A stretch of DNA of 47,682 bases from DASYTH01 sp035762905 (GTDB lineage: Bacteria; Actinomycetota; Actinomycetes; Mycobacteriales; Pseudonocardiaceae), in assembly GCF_035762905.1 (NCBI RefSeq), contig NZ_DASUCC010000078.1, positions 1 through 47,682 of the forward strand, written 5' to 3'. The translations under genes were made by a program, and so were the position numbers. Below the pieces are notes generated by a model. That model was not told the origin of the DNA, did not search any database, and worked only from the letters and a program-made list of their open reading frames with translations. Positions 1 through 9,220 of this stretch are shown piece after piece. Within the stretch, counting starts at the first letter, position 1. The number at the start of each line of letters is the position of its first letter.

Positions 1-935
1 GACATGCCGAGGAGCTGGCGCCGGTCCAGCGGAACGCCGAGCGCGGTGGTGCGGGCGGTGAGGTCGGCGGGCGGGGTGGGCGAGGCGAGCAGCTCGGTCA
101 GCAGCGTGCGGTGCGCGTGCCGTTCCAGGCTTTCCCGGTCCCGGGCGACCAGCCGGTGCACGGCCAGCGCCGACGCCGCCCGCTCGACGATCACCAGCTG
201 GCGGTGCTGCGGCGGGTCCGGGCAGAGCAGCACCAGCCGGCCCCAGTCGTTGCCGCGGGCGCCGACCACGGTGACCAGCCAGCCGGCGTCGGCGTGGTAG
301 CTGGTCCGCTCGGTGACGGTGACCGCCCGGGACCGGCGCGCCCACTCGGTGAGCAGCTCGCCCGGGTCGCCGCCGGCGGTGTCGTAGGCGAGCACGTCGT
401 GCGCCAGCGTCTCCAGCACCACCGGCAGCCCGGACGCCCGGACCACCTCGCGCAGCACCTCGGTCGGCTCGGCGCCGGCGACGGTCAGCGCGGTGAACGT
501 CTCGTGCACCTGCTCGGCCGCGCGCAGCTCGGCGACCTGCGCGTCCACGATCAGCCCGACGACCGCCTCGGTCACCGCGACGAACCGGGTCTCCCTGGAC
601 AGCGTCACCAGCGGCATGCCGTGCCGCTCCGCGGCCGACACCAGCGCTTCGGGCAGCGCGTCGCTCCAGTGCCGGACCAGCTCCACCACCAGCCCGGCCA
701 CCGCGGTGTCGGCCAGCTCGTCCACGTACCTGGTCAGCGCGGCCGGATCGTCCGGCAGTGCGATTCCGGTGGTGAGCACCAGTTCCCCGCCGCGCAGCAG
801 GTGCGCGATGTCGGCGATCTCGGCCACGTGCACCCAGCGCACCCGACGCCCGAGCCCGGCCGCCCCGGCCACCACCTTCGGCCGGCCCTGCCGGATCGCG
901 GGCAGCGCGATCGCGTCCGAGACCGTGGGGTACAC
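1..935 (-). CDS. PucR-family transcriptional regulator (C-terminus outside window)
   Basis: The reverse-strand translation opens with YPTVSDAIALPAIRQGRPKV, the N-terminal pattern of the PucR-type purine-catabolism regulator domain. It continues through a region matching the domain's VAEI..LLRGGELVLTTG pattern. The C-terminal PucR helix-turn-helix lies beyond base 1, so the gene is incomplete. Two GTG starts are possible, at 941 and 935. I chose 935 because TACAGT (947-942) lies 6 nt upstream, the leaderless spacing seen repeatedly in this window, and no Shine-Dalgarno is visible. It is divergent from the aminotransferase and dehydrogenase genes. PucR-type proteins commonly control nearby amine or purine/pyrimidine catabolic genes, so it probably controls that pair; this is inferred from arrangement only. 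Confidence 0.85.
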   Translation of the reverse strand, partial: MYPTVSDAIALPAIRQGRPKVVAGAAGLGRRVRWVHVAEIADIAHLLRGGELVLTTGIALPDDPAALTRYVDELADTAVAGLVVELVRHWSDALPEALVSAAERHGMPLVTLSRETRFVAVTEAVVGLIVDAQVAELRAAEQVHETFTALTVAGAEPTEVLREVVRASGLPVVLETLAHDVLAYDTAGGDPGELLTEWARRSRAVTVTERTSYHADAGWLVTVVGARGNDWGRLVLLCPDPPQHRQLVIVERAASALAVHRLVARDRESLERHAHRTLLTELLASPTPPADLTARTTALGVPLDRRQLLGM

Positions 936-981
936 GGGCACACTGTAAGGCTCGAGTGGTGACGGCGATACAGGTTGTCCA

Positions 982-1011
982 TTGGCGCCCACCCTGGCCC
1001 CCGGCCACACT
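982..1011 (+). promoter_or_regulatory. Putative leaderless promoter of the aminotransferase operon
   Basis: TTGGCG (982-987), an 18-nt spacer and CACACT (1006-1011) are followed by only 7 nt before the ATG at 1019. No ribosome-binding site precedes that ATG. The 83-bp space between the two divergent starts must also hold the PucR promoter and any operator; I see no clear long inverted repeat in it. Confidence 0.4.
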
Positions 1012-1018
1012 CGAACGC

Positions 1019-2317
1019 ATGGGTGACCGAGGGTTGATCGACCGCCATCGTGCCGTGCTGCCGAACTGGCTTGCGCTGTACTACGCCGACCCGATCGAGA
1101 TCGTGCACGGCCACGGCCGGCGGGTCACCGACTCGCACGGCAAGACCTATCTCGACTTCTTCGCCGGCATCCTGACCAACGCGATCGGCTACGACGTGGC
1201 CGAGATCGGCGACGCGGTCCGCAAGCAGCTCGACACCGGCATCATGCACACCTCGACGCTCTACCTGATCCGCAGCCAGGTCGAGCTGGCCGAGCGGATC
1301 GCCGAGCTGTCCGGGATCCCGGACGCCAAGGTGTTCTTCACCAACTCCGGCACCGAGGCCAACGAGACCGCGCTGATGCTGGCCACCCAGTACCGGCGCA
1401 GCAACCAGGTGCTGGCCATGCGCAACTCCTACCACGGGCGCGCGTTCGCCACGGTCGGCATCACCGGCAACCGCGGCTGGTCGGCCAGCTCGCTGTCCCC
1501 GGTGAAGGTCAGCTACGTGCACGGCGGCTACCGCTACCGCAGCCCGTTCGGCGCACTGTCCGATGTGGACTACATCAAGGCGTGCACCGACGACCTGCGC
1601 GAGATCATCCAGACCACCACCTCCGGCGACGTGGCCTGCATGATCGCCGAGCCGATCCAGGGCGTCGGCGGGTTCTGCGTGCCGCCCGACGGGCTGTACG
1701 GCGCATTCGCCGAAGTCCTTGCCGAGTACGGGATCCTGTTCATCTCCGACGAGGTGCAGACCGGCTGGGGGCGCACCGGCGAGCACTTCTGGGGCATCGA
1801 CGCACACGGCGTGGTACCGGACATGATGACCTTCGCCAAGGGCCTCGGCAACGGCCTGGCGATCGGCGGCGTGGTGGCCAGGGGCGAGGTGATGGACAGC
1901 CTTGCGGCCAACTCCATCTCCACCTTCGGCGGCAACCCGGTCGCCACGGTCGGCGCGAAGGCCGTGCTGGACTACGTGTTCGACCACGACCTGCAGGCGA
2001 ACGCGGCCAAGCAGGGCGCCCGGCTGATGCAGGGCCTGCGCACCATCGCCGAGCGGTCCGCCGTGGTCGGTGACCTGCGCGGCAAGGGCCTGATGATCGG
2101 CATCGAGCTGGTCGAGCCGGGCGGCAACACGCCGAGCGTGCCGGCCGCGACCGCGGTGCTCGAGGAGACCAGGGCGCGCGGCCTGCTGGTCGGCAAGGGC
2201 GGACTGCACAACAACGTGATCCGCCTGGCCCCGCCGATGACGGTGACCGAGGATGAGGTGGACGAGGCACTCGAGGCGCTGGCCGGGGCGATCGAGGCCG
2301 CCGGAGGGAGCAGGTGA
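1019..2317 (+). CDS. Class III PLP-dependent aminotransferase (beta-alanine/GABA type)
   Basis: The 432-residue product has the fold-type I class III aminotransferase pattern: an FTNSGTEANETALMLA phosphate-binding segment, YHGRAFATVG, the IAEPIQGVGGF and FISDEVQTGWGRTG motifs, and the Schiff-base lysine at K274 in FAKGLGNG. Length is normal for the family. The ATG at 1019 is preferred over an in-frame GTG at 956 because the family N-terminus (RHRAVLPNWL) starts just after it and a leaderless promoter fits. It overlaps the next gene by 4 nt. The neighbouring CoA-acylating semialdehyde dehydrogenase suggests it converts an omega-amino acid such as beta-alanine into a semialdehyde; the exact substrate cannot be read from sequence. 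Confidence 0.9.
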   Translation: MGDRGLIDRHRAVLPNWLALYYADPIEIVHGHGRRVTDSHGKTYLDFFAGILTNAIGYDVAEIGDAVRKQLDTGIMHTSTLYLIRSQVELAERIAELSGIPDAKVFFTNSGTEANETALMLATQYRRSNQVLAMRNSYHGRAFATVGITGNRGWSASSLSPVKVSYVHGGYRYRSPFGALSDVDYIKACTDDLREIIQTTTSGDVACMIAEPIQGVGGFCVPPDGLYGAFAEVLAEYGILFISDEVQTGWGRTGEHFWGIDAHGVVPDMMTFAKGLGNGLAIGGVVARGEVMDSLAANSISTFGGNPVATVGAKAVLDYVFDHDLQANAAKQGARLMQGLRTIAERSAVVGDLRGKGLMIGIELVEPGGNTPSVPAATAVLEETRARGLLVGKGGLHNNVIRLAPPMTVTEDEVDEALEALAGAIEAAGGSR

Positions 2318-3819
2318 CCGTGCAGCCCAAACGGATCAGCCACTGGATCGACGGCAAGCCCTGGGCCGGCGTGCCGAGCCGGACCGGGGACGTGTTCGAC
2401 CCGGCCACCGGAGCGCGCACCGGGCTGGTCGACTTCGCCGGACCGTCCGAAGTGGACGAAGCGGTGTCGGTCGCGGCCCGGGCGTTCGGCGAATGGCGCC
2501 ACGCCTCCCTGGCCACCAGGAGCAACGTGCTGTTCGCGTTCCGGGAACTGCTCAACGCCCGCAAGCGCGACCTTGCCGAGATCGTCACCGCCGAGCACGG
2601 CAAGGTGCTCGACGACGCCGGCGGCGAGATCCAGCGCGCGCTCGAGGCGGTCGAGTTCGCCTGCGGCGTCCCGCATCTGCTCAAGGGCGGGTTCAGCGAG
2701 AACGTGTCCCGCAAGGTGGACGTCTACTCCATCCGCCAGCCGCTCGGCGTGGTCGGGGTGATCTCGCCGTTCAACTTCCCGGCCATGGTGCCGCTGTGGT
2801 TCGTGCCCAACGCCATCGCCTGCGGAAACGCCGTTGTGCTCAAGCCGTCGGAGAAGGACCCGTCGGCGGCGAACTTCCTGGCCGAGCTGTGGGCCGAGGC
2901 GGGCCTGCCGGACGGCGTGCTCAACGTGCTGCACGGGGACAAGGAGGCGGTCGACGGGCTGCTCAACCATCCGACCGTGCGCGGCATCTCGTTCGTCGGC
3001 TCAACGCCGATCGCCCGGTACGTCTACGAGACCGGAACCCGCAACGGCAAACGGGTCCAGGCCCTCGGCGGCGCGAAGAACCACATGGTGGTGCTGCCCG
3101 ACGCCGACCTCGCCCTGGCCGCGGACGCCGCGGTGTCGGCCGGGTTCGGCTCCGCAGGCGAGCGCTGCATGGCGATCTCCGTGGTGGTCGCGGTGGGCCC
3201 GGTCGGTGACGAGCTGGTCGGCAAGATCGGCTCGCGGATGGCCGGGCTGCGCATCGGCGACGGCCGGCGACCCGGCTGCGAGATGGGACCGCTGGTCACC
3301 CGCCTGCACCGGGACCGCGTCGCGTCCTATGTGGACGCCGGGGTGGCGCAGGGGGCGACGCTGGCGGTGGACGGCCGCGACCACCCGGTGGACGGCGACG
3401 ACTCGGGTTACTGGCTCGGCCCGACCCTGTTCGACCACGTCCAGCCGGAGATGTCCATCTACACCGACGAGATCTTCGGGCCGGTGCTGTCCGTGGTCCG
3501 GGTGCCCAGCTACGAGGCCGCGGTCGAACTGGTCAACCTCAACCCGTACGGCAACGGGACGGCGATCTACACCAACGACGGGGGAGCCGCCCGGCGGTAC
3601 CAGAACGAGATCGAGGTCGGCATGGTCGGCGTGAACGTGCCGATCCCGGTGCCGGTCGGCTACTACTCCTTCGGCGGCTGGAAGGACTCGCTGTTCGGCG
3701 ACACCCACGCGTACGGTCCGGACGGCATCCACTTCTTCACCAGGACCAAGGTCGTCACCGGCCGCTGGCTGGACCCGTCGCACGGCGGGATCAACCTCGG
3801 ATTCCCACGCAACGACTGA
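2314..3819 (+). CDS. mmsA: CoA-acylating methylmalonate/malonate-semialdehyde dehydrogenase
   Basis: This 501-residue aldehyde dehydrogenase belongs to the MmsA/IolA group, which turns (methyl)malonate semialdehyde plus CoA and NAD+ into an acyl-CoA and CO2. The sequence shows ISPFNFPAMVPLWF, the VLKPSEKDPSA cofactor segment, and QALGGAKNHMVV, where ordinary aldehyde dehydrogenases carry a catalytic Glu; its absence is typical of the CoA-dependent group. The catalytic Cys is C285 in GERCMA. GTG at 2314 overlaps the aminotransferase stop by 4 nt and is preceded by GGAGG. Paired with an omega-amino-acid aminotransferase it probably completes beta-alanine breakdown to acetyl-CoA. Reductive pyrimidine genes might sit beyond the left edge, but none is visible here. 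Confidence 0.93.
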   Translation: MTVQPKRISHWIDGKPWAGVPSRTGDVFDPATGARTGLVDFAGPSEVDEAVSVAARAFGEWRHASLATRSNVLFAFRELLNARKRDLAEIVTAEHGKVLDDAGGEIQRALEAVEFACGVPHLLKGGFSENVSRKVDVYSIRQPLGVVGVISPFNFPAMVPLWFVPNAIACGNAVVLKPSEKDPSAANFLAELWAEAGLPDGVLNVLHGDKEAVDGLLNHPTVRGISFVGSTPIARYVYETGTRNGKRVQALGGAKNHMVVLPDADLALAADAAVSAGFGSAGERCMAISVVVAVGPVGDELVGKIGSRMAGLRIGDGRRPGCEMGPLVTRLHRDRVASYVDAGVAQGATLAVDGRDHPVDGDDSGYWLGPTLFDHVQPEMSIYTDEIFGPVLSVVRVPSYEAAVELVNLNPYGNGTAIYTNDGGAARRYQNEIEVGMVGVNVPIPVPVGYYSFGGWKDSLFGDTHAYGPDGIHFFTRTKVVTGRWLDPSHGGINLGFPRND

Positions 3820-3836
3820 CCGGACAAGAACCCACG

Positions 3837-3871
3837 AACCGGTAACGGTTGCCGGGCGCTGCCCGTATTGT
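3837..3871 (+). promoter_or_regulatory. Palindromes next to a TATTGT -10-like hexamer before the T7SS locus
   Basis: The 99-bp gap before the YbaB-like gene holds AACCG-GTAA-CGGTT (3837-3850), then CGGGC-GCT-GCCCG (3853-3865) abutting TATTGT (3866-3871). There is no canonical -35 at the right distance. The same arrangement, CGGGC-GCCCG-TATTGT, precedes the siderophore operon at 18878-18893. The first gene also has GGGGAG at 3907-3912, 6 nt before its ATG, so this transcript would carry a short 5' leader. Confidence 0.45.
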
Positions 3872-3918
3872 CTTCGCAGTTGCCCTGACCCGGACCGCGC
3901 CATTGTGGGGAGTGTTGG

Positions 3919-4455
3919 ATGGTTGACTCGGTCTCCGAAGCGATGCGGATGGTCGACGACTGGGAGCGGGACGCGACCGAGAAGGCGGCTCGGTTCCAGC
4001 GCATGGCCGAGCAGGTCGAGCAGGTCACCATCACCGAGTCGGTGGCCAACGGTGCGGTGAGCGTGACCGTCGGATCCAACGGTCTGCCCACCAACGTGGC
4101 CATGTCCGACGGGGTGCGGTCGATGGAGCCGGACGAGATCGCCGCCAACGTGATGGCCGCGATGCGCAAGGCGCAGTCGCGCTACCCGCAGCGGCTGGCC
4201 GAGATCCTGGCCGAGACGGTCGGCACCGAGGACCCGGCGGCCCGGCACATTCTGGCCAAGGCGGAGGAGAGCTTCCCGTCCGTGCCGGACGAGCCGGCCG
4301 AGCCGGCCGGGCGCCCGCTCGGCACGCCGGGCCGGATGAACATCGGTGGGGTCGAAGAGGACGAGGAGCCCCCGCCCCATCCCGTCAAGCCGCCGCGCCG
4401 GGCGCCGACCGACGGCGGGGACGAGGACTTCGGCGACGGCTCGATCTACCGCTGA
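3919..4455 (+). CDS. YbaB/EbfC-family nucleoid-associated-like protein in a T7SS locus
   Basis: This 178-residue protein has the YbaB-type core in its first ~100 residues: an N-terminal helix (VSEAMRMVDDWERDATEKAA), a beta section with VSVTVGSNGLPTNVAMSDGV, and a C-terminal helix. The last ~70 residues are acidic and Pro-rich. YbaB/EbfC proteins are small dimers that bind DNA, but the version found beside type VII secretion genes in actinomycetes is longer and its role is unclear. A GGGGAG Shine-Dalgarno 6 nt upstream supports the ATG. It is first in a run of co-directional genes (17 nt to the EspC-like gene), so it may be a cofactor of the secreted proteins rather than a chromosome organiser. 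Confidence 0.75.
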   Translation: MVDSVSEAMRMVDDWERDATEKAARFQRMAEQVEQVTITESVANGAVSVTVGSNGLPTNVAMSDGVRSMEPDEIAANVMAAMRKAQSRYPQRLAEILAETVGTEDPAARHILAKAEESFPSVPDEPAEPAGRPLGTPGRMNIGGVEEDEEPPPHPVKPPRRAPTDGGDEDFGDGSIYR

Positions 4456-4472
4456 CGGAGAGGCCACTGCCC

Positions 4473-4784
4473 ATGGACGGCTACGAGGTGCTGACCGGTG
4501 AGCTCGACGCGCACGCCGGGCGGGTGGACGGGCTGACCGACCGGTTACGGACGGCGGCCGACGCCGCCAACCAGGTCACCATGAACAACGACGCCTACGG
4601 CGTGGTCTGCCAGCCGTTCGCGCAGCTGCTGCAACCGTTCGAGGAGCTGGGGGTGCGGGCGCTGCGGCAGGGCGTCGACGCGCTCGCCGACACCGCGCGC
4701 AAGGTGCGCGACACCGCCAAGGGTTACACGACGACCGACACCTCGGAGGCCGCCCAGTACCAGGGCATGGAGGGCGATCTGTAG
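4473..4784 (+). CDS. EspC-like type VII secretion target
   Basis: The small 103-residue, mostly helical protein resembles the ESX-1 EspC / T7SS_ESX_EspC family. An N-terminal helix (LTGELDAHAGRVDGLTDRLR) is followed by VTMNNDAYGVVCQPFAQLLQP, a signature I associate with this family, and a second long helix ending in SEAAQYQGMEGDL. Such proteins are exported through type VII systems, often with a helical partner. The stop codon overlaps the Rhs start by one base (4784), so the two are translationally coupled. The pairing suggests this protein is a partner or escort for the N-terminal domain of the Rhs protein; that is inference. No secretion ATPase or membrane core gene is in the window. Confidence 0.8.
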   Translation: MDGYEVLTGELDAHAGRVDGLTDRLRTAADAANQVTMNNDAYGVVCQPFAQLLQPFEELGVRALRQGVDALADTARKVRDTAKGYTTTDTSEAAQYQGMEGDL

Positions 4785-7700
4785 TGCCGGAAGGCAACCC
4801 GCCGGGTGCCTCGTCCGTGGACACCACCACGGAGGCGACCGGGACGGGACTCGCCGAGTCCTGTGCCGACGTGGCGCACGGGTTGTCGAACGGGGACTGG
4901 GTGGATGCCGGGCTCGGCGGGACGGACGCCGGGCTCGAGGTGTTGTCGCTGGTGGTCGACCCGGTGGGAACGCTGACGTCCTACGGGGTGACGTGGCCGA
5001 TCGATCTTGTCCGGCCGTTGCAGGACGCGCTGGACGCCTTTGCCGGGAACCCGCCGGTGATCCGGGCGTTCGCCGAGACCTGGGCCGGGGTGGCCGCCGA
5101 GGTGGACCGGGTGGCCGGCGAACTGGTCACCGAGGCCGCGGCCGGTACGACCGGGTGGCGGGGGGAGGCCGGGGACGCCTATCGCGGGCAGGCCAGCGGG
5201 GCGGCGGACGCGGTGGCCGGACTGGGCGCGCTCGCGTCCGGGATCTCCGCCGGCGCGATGATCATGGGCGAGGCCGTGGCGTTCGTCCGGCAGCGCATCC
5301 AGATCCTGGTGGGGGATCTGGTCGGGCGGCTGATCTCGTGGACCATGGCGGCGGCCGGCACACCCGGGCTGGCCACCCCGGCCGTGCTGGCGCGGGCCAC
5401 CGCGGCGATCTCCGAGACCGTCGGCGCGGTCGCCGACCTGGTGCGAAAGCTGGTCCGGACCATCGGCAACGTCGCGCCGCGGATCCGCCGGGTGCTCGAC
5501 AAGCTGGACGAGATCATCGCCAAGCTGACCCGCGATGCCGAGGGAACGACCACGCCGTCCGGAGCGGTCCCGGCGCCACCGCCGGCCGCACCGGCCACGG
5601 CGCCGGCCGGGACCCCGGACGGCCCGGTCGGTTCGGACCCACCGGACGTTCCCGCGGCGGCCGATCCGGCCAACGGCGGCACCGCCGTCCCGCCCGCCGG
5701 CCGGACCAGCCGGCCGGACAACCCACGCACCACCTGTTTCCCGGTTTCCGGGCGGCGCTGCCGCAACGACCCGGTCGACGTGTCGTCCGGGGAGATGGTG
5801 CTGCACCAGGTGGACGTCGAGCTCGACGGGCGGATGCCGCTGGTGCTCACCCGCACGCACGTCTCCACCTACCGCGCCGGGCGCTCGTTCGGCCGGTCCT
5901 GGTCCACCACGCTGGACCAGCGGCTGGAGTTCGATGCCGACGGCGTCGTGCTGGTCGCCGAGGAGGGCATGATCCTGGTCTACCCGCGGCCGGACGGCGA
6001 CGATCCGGTGCTGCCCGAGGAGGGTCCGCGCTGGCCGCTGTCGGTCACCGGCGACGGCCACCAGGTGATCACCGACGGCGGCCGGATCCTGCACTTCGCC
6101 GGGTCCGCCGCGGACACCGTGCCGCTGGCCGCGATCGGCGACCGCAACGGCAACCGGATCGACGTGCTGCGCGACGCCGACGGCCGGCCGACCGAGGTCC
6201 GGCACTCCGGCGGCTACCGGATCGGCATCGACAGCGCCGACGGCCTGATCACCGGCCTGCGGCTGATCAGCCAGGACGGCTCCGGCGACGTGCGGCTGCT
6301 GCGGTACGGCTACGACGAGGACGGCCGGCTCACCGAGGTGACCAACTCCTCCGCCGCCGCACTGCGGTTCGGCTACGACACCGCTGGGCGGATCGTGCGG
6401 TGGGAGGATCGCAACGGCCAGTGGTACGGCTACACCTACAACCGGCGCGGTCAGTGCATCCGCACCGACGGCTCCGGCGGCTTCCTGGCCGGCGGCTTCG
6501 ACTACCGGGACCGGTTCACGATCGTCACCGACTCCTACGGCCACCAGACCCGGTACCACTTCAACGAGGCCCGCCAGGTGGTCCGCGAGGTCGACCCGCT
6601 CGGCCACGCCGCCGTCTCCGAGTGGGACCGGCACGACCGGCTGCTCTCCCGCACCGACCCGCTCGGCCGCACGATCCGGTACGACTACGACGACAACGGC
6701 GAGACGACCGCCGTCGTGCATCCGGACGGCAGCCGCACCACCGTCACGTTCAACCCGCTGCGGCTGCCGCTGACCGTCATCGACCCGGACGGCGCGGTGT
6801 GGCGGCGGGAGTACGACGAACGCGGCAACCTGCTGTCCGAGACCGACCCGGCCGGCGCCACCACCCGGTACTCCTACACCTCCAACGGGCGGCTCACCTC
6901 GATCGCCGACCCGCTCGGCCACGCCCGGCGGGTGACCACCAACGCCGCCGGGCTGCCGGTCGCGGTCACCGACCCGCTCGGCGCCACCCGGCGCTACGTG
7001 CGGGACGTGTTCGGCCGGGTGGCCCAGGTGATCGATCCGGAGGGCGGGGTCACCCGGCTGCGGTGGACCGTCGAGGGCCGGCTGATCGCGCGCACCCTGC
7101 CGGACGGCGCCACCGAGCACTGGCGCTACGACGGTGAGGGCAACCCGATCGAGCACACCGATCCGTCCGGAGCGGTCACCCGCACCGAGTACACCGGCTT
7201 CGACCTGCCGGCCGCCCGCATCGGGCCGGACGGGGCGCGCCACGAGTTCGGCTACGACACCGAGTTGCGGCTGGTGTCCGTGACCGACCCGCAGGGCCTG
7301 GTGTGGAGCTACGGCTACGACGCGGCCGGGCGGCTGGTGTCCGAGACCGACTTCAACGGCCGGCGCACCGCCTACGGCTACGACCGGGCCAACCAGCTGA
7401 TCCATCGCACCAACGGTGCCGGCGAGACGGTCCGGTACACCCGCAACACGATGGGCCGGATCACCGAGAAGCGCGCGGCCGGCGTGCTGACGACGTTCGG
7501 CTACGACACGATCGGCCGGCTGGTGCACGCCAGCAACCCGGACGCCGAGGTGATCTTCCAGCGGGACCCGATGGGGCGGGTGCTGGTCGAGTCGGTCAAC
7601 GGGCGGGCGGTGTCCTCGGTGTACGACGTGGCCGGGCGCCGGCTGCGGCTGACCACGCCGTCCGGGGCGGACGCGCGCTGGGAGTACGACCCCAACGACC

Positions 7701-9142
7701 GGCCGGTCGCGCTGCACACCGGCGGGCACACCATGCGGTTCGGCTACGACCGGGCCGGCCGGGAGATCCTGCGCGGCCTCGGTGCCGGCGCGGTGCTGGC
7801 GCAGACCTGGGACCCCAACGGCCGGCTGGCCGCGCAGGCGGTCACCGCGCCGGACCTGTACGCGCCGCAGGATGCCCGGCGGGCGCGTCAGGTGCGGCGG
7901 CGGGACTACCGGTACCGGGCGAACGGCCAACTGGTCGGCGTGCACGACGAGGCGGGGGGAACGCGGCGGTTCGAACTGGACCCGGCCGGCCGGCTCCTCG
8001 CCGTGCTCGGTGATGACTGGACCGAGCGGTACGGCTACGACCCGTCCGGCAACATCAGCGCCGCCACCTGGCCGCTGCCGCCGGACGCCTCCGGCGGCGA
8101 CGACCAGGGCCGGCGCGAGTACACCGGCACGCTGATCTCCCGGGCCGGGAACATGCACTACCGGCACGACGCGCAGGGCCGGATGATCCTGCGCCAGCGC
8201 CGCACCCTGTCCGGCAAGACGCTGAGCTGGCGGTTCACCTGGGACGCCGAGGACCGGCTGGTCGGCGTGGTCACCCCGACCGGCACCCGGTGGCGCTACC
8301 TGTACGACCCGCTCGGCCGCCGGATCGCCAAGCAGCGACTGGGCGACACCGGCGTCGCCGAACAGATCGACTTCAGCTGGGACGGCCTGGTGCTCGCCGA
8401 ACAGATCCACTCGCGCGGCCACGCCATCACCTGGAACTGGGCCGCAGGCGAGTTCCGCCCACTGACCCAGACCGAGCGGATCCGAGTGCGCGAGGCCCCC
8501 CAGGAATGGATCGACCAGCAGTTCTACGCCCTGATCACCGACCTGGTCGGCGCCCCGACCGAACTCATCGACCCGAACGGACGGCTAGCCTGGCAACGCC
8601 TGAGCACCGCCTGGGGCCTGCTGATCACCACCCCCGCCCCCGCCGGCCCGGACTGCCCCCTGCGCTTCCCCGGCCAGTACCACGACCAGGAAACCGGCCA
8701 CCACTACAACTACTTCCGCCACTACGACCCGGCCAGCGCCCGCTACGCCAGCGCCGACCCACTCGGCCTCGCCCCCGCCCCCAACCCGCACACCTACGTC
8801 CACAACCCCACAACCTGGGCCGACCCCCTCGGCCTGACCCCGTGCCCGCACTACACCCCGCCCGGCACGGCGTACGTCTACCGCCACGGACACGCGGCCA
8901 ACCCACCCCGCCTGCCCGGCCACCCCGCCCCGGAGCGCACCGAGTACCAAGCCGACCCCACCCGCCCCCCTGCCCCTGCCCCTACCCTTGCCCGCGCCCC
9001 GGCCGGCTGGGACCCGCGCGGCGACCCGGTCGCCGGCGGTCAGGTCCTGATCACCGAACCGACCCCGCCCCTCTGGTCCCACTACCCGCCCGGCGAAGTC
9101 GTGACCACGTACCCCCACGAGCACGGAACCACCGCCGGGTGA
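4784..9142 (+). CDS. Rhs/YD-repeat polymorphic toxin-like protein with N-terminal T7SS-type domain
   Basis: The 1452-residue protein has no signal peptide. Residues 1-250 are helical and contain W125-R-G127 (WRGEAGDAYR), a WxG-type turn as in type VII substrates. A Pro/Ala-rich linker (~255-310) leads to a DUF6531-like start (CRNDPVDVSSGEMVL, ~326). About 20 YD repeats (xGRLxx.TxxxGxxxxYxYD) follow, then the Rhs core ending in PTTWADPLGL (1342-1351), an exact match to PxxxxDPxGL, the self-cleavage motif of Rhs toxins. The last 101 residues form the variable tip. The GTG start overlaps the EspC-like stop. The likely role is a secreted cage carrying a toxin, exported by a type VII route; family knowledge supports the architecture, while the export route is inferred. 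Confidence 0.9.
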   Translation: MPEGNPPGASSVDTTTEATGTGLAESCADVAHGLSNGDWVDAGLGGTDAGLEVLSLVVDPVGTLTSYGVTWPIDLVRPLQDALDAFAGNPPVIRAFAETWAGVAAEVDRVAGELVTEAAAGTTGWRGEAGDAYRGQASGAADAVAGLGALASGISAGAMIMGEAVAFVRQRIQILVGDLVGRLISWTMAAAGTPGLATPAVLARATAAISETVGAVADLVRKLVRTIGNVAPRIRRVLDKLDEIIAKLTRDAEGTTTPSGAVPAPPPAAPATAPAGTPDGPVGSDPPDVPAAADPANGGTAVPPAGRTSRPDNPRTTCFPVSGRRCRNDPVDVSSGEMVLHQVDVELDGRMPLVLTRTHVSTYRAGRSFGRSWSTTLDQRLEFDADGVVLVAEEGMILVYPRPDGDDPVLPEEGPRWPLSVTGDGHQVITDGGRILHFAGSAADTVPLAAIGDRNGNRIDVLRDADGRPTEVRHSGGYRIGIDSADGLITGLRLISQDGSGDVRLLRYGYDEDGRLTEVTNSSAAALRFGYDTAGRIVRWEDRNGQWYGYTYNRRGQCIRTDGSGGFLAGGFDYRDRFTIVTDSYGHQTRYHFNEARQVVREVDPLGHAAVSEWDRHDRLLSRTDPLGRTIRYDYDDNGETTAVVHPDGSRTTVTFNPLRLPLTVIDPDGAVWRREYDERGNLLSETDPAGATTRYSYTSNGRLTSIADPLGHARRVTTNAAGLPVAVTDPLGATRRYVRDVFGRVAQVIDPEGGVTRLRWTVEGRLIARTLPDGATEHWRYDGEGNPIEHTDPSGAVTRTEYTGFDLPAARIGPDGARHEFGYDTELRLVSVTDPQGLVWSYGYDAAGRLVSETDFNGRRTAYGYDRANQLIHRTNGAGETVRYTRNTMGRITEKRAAGVLTTFGYDTIGRLVHASNPDAEVIFQRDPMGRVLVESVNGRAVSSVYDVAGRRLRLTTPSGADARWEYDPNDRPVALHTGGHTMRFGYDRAGREILRGLGAGAVLAQTWDPNGRLAAQAVTAPDLYAPQDARRARQVRRRDYRYRANGQLVGVHDEAGGTRRFELDPAGRLLAVLGDDWTERYGYDPSGNISAATWPLPPDASGGDDQGRREYTGTLISRAGNMHYRHDAQGRMILRQRRTLSGKTLSWRFTWDAEDRLVGVVTPTGTRWRYLYDPLGRRIAKQRLGDTGVAEQIDFSWDGLVLAEQIHSRGHAITWNWAAGEFRPLTQTERIRVREAPQEWIDQQFYALITDLVGAPTELIDPNGRLAWQRLSTAWGLLITTPAPAGPDCPLRFPGQYHDQETGHHYNYFRHYDPASARYASADPLGLAPAPNPHTYVHNPTTWADPLGLTPCPHYTPPGTAYVYRHGHAANPPRLPGHPAPERTEYQADPTRPPAPAPTLARAPAGWDPRGDPVAGGQVLITEPTPPLWSHYPPGEVVTTYPHEHGTTAG
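8837..9139 (+). other. Variable C-terminal tip of the Rhs protein (candidate toxin domain)
   Basis: This segment encodes residues 1352-1452, released if the core cleaves after DPLGL. It is rich in Pro, His and Tyr (CPHYTPPGTAYVYRHGH near the start, YPPGEVVTTYPHEHG near the end). I do not recognise a nuclease, deaminase or ADP-ribosylation motif. The conserved-looking AYVYRHGH and the GQVLITEPTPPLWSHYPPGE stretch may be functional, but no activity can be assigned. The coding strand becomes very C-rich from about 8440. Confidence 0.5.
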
Positions 9143-9220
9143 CCACCGTCCGAACGGATGTCGCTCACCGCCGGTAAGCTGCCGGCAGGTCCCGCACGCA
9201 GCCAGTAAGGGGAGGTCGAC

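Noticed and set aside
4724..8422. 1232-codon open frame antisense to the Rhs gene
   Set aside because: A shadow of the high-GC YD-repeat coding strand: low-complexity Arg/Gly/Val/Pro protein with no family pattern, fully opposed to a clear gene.
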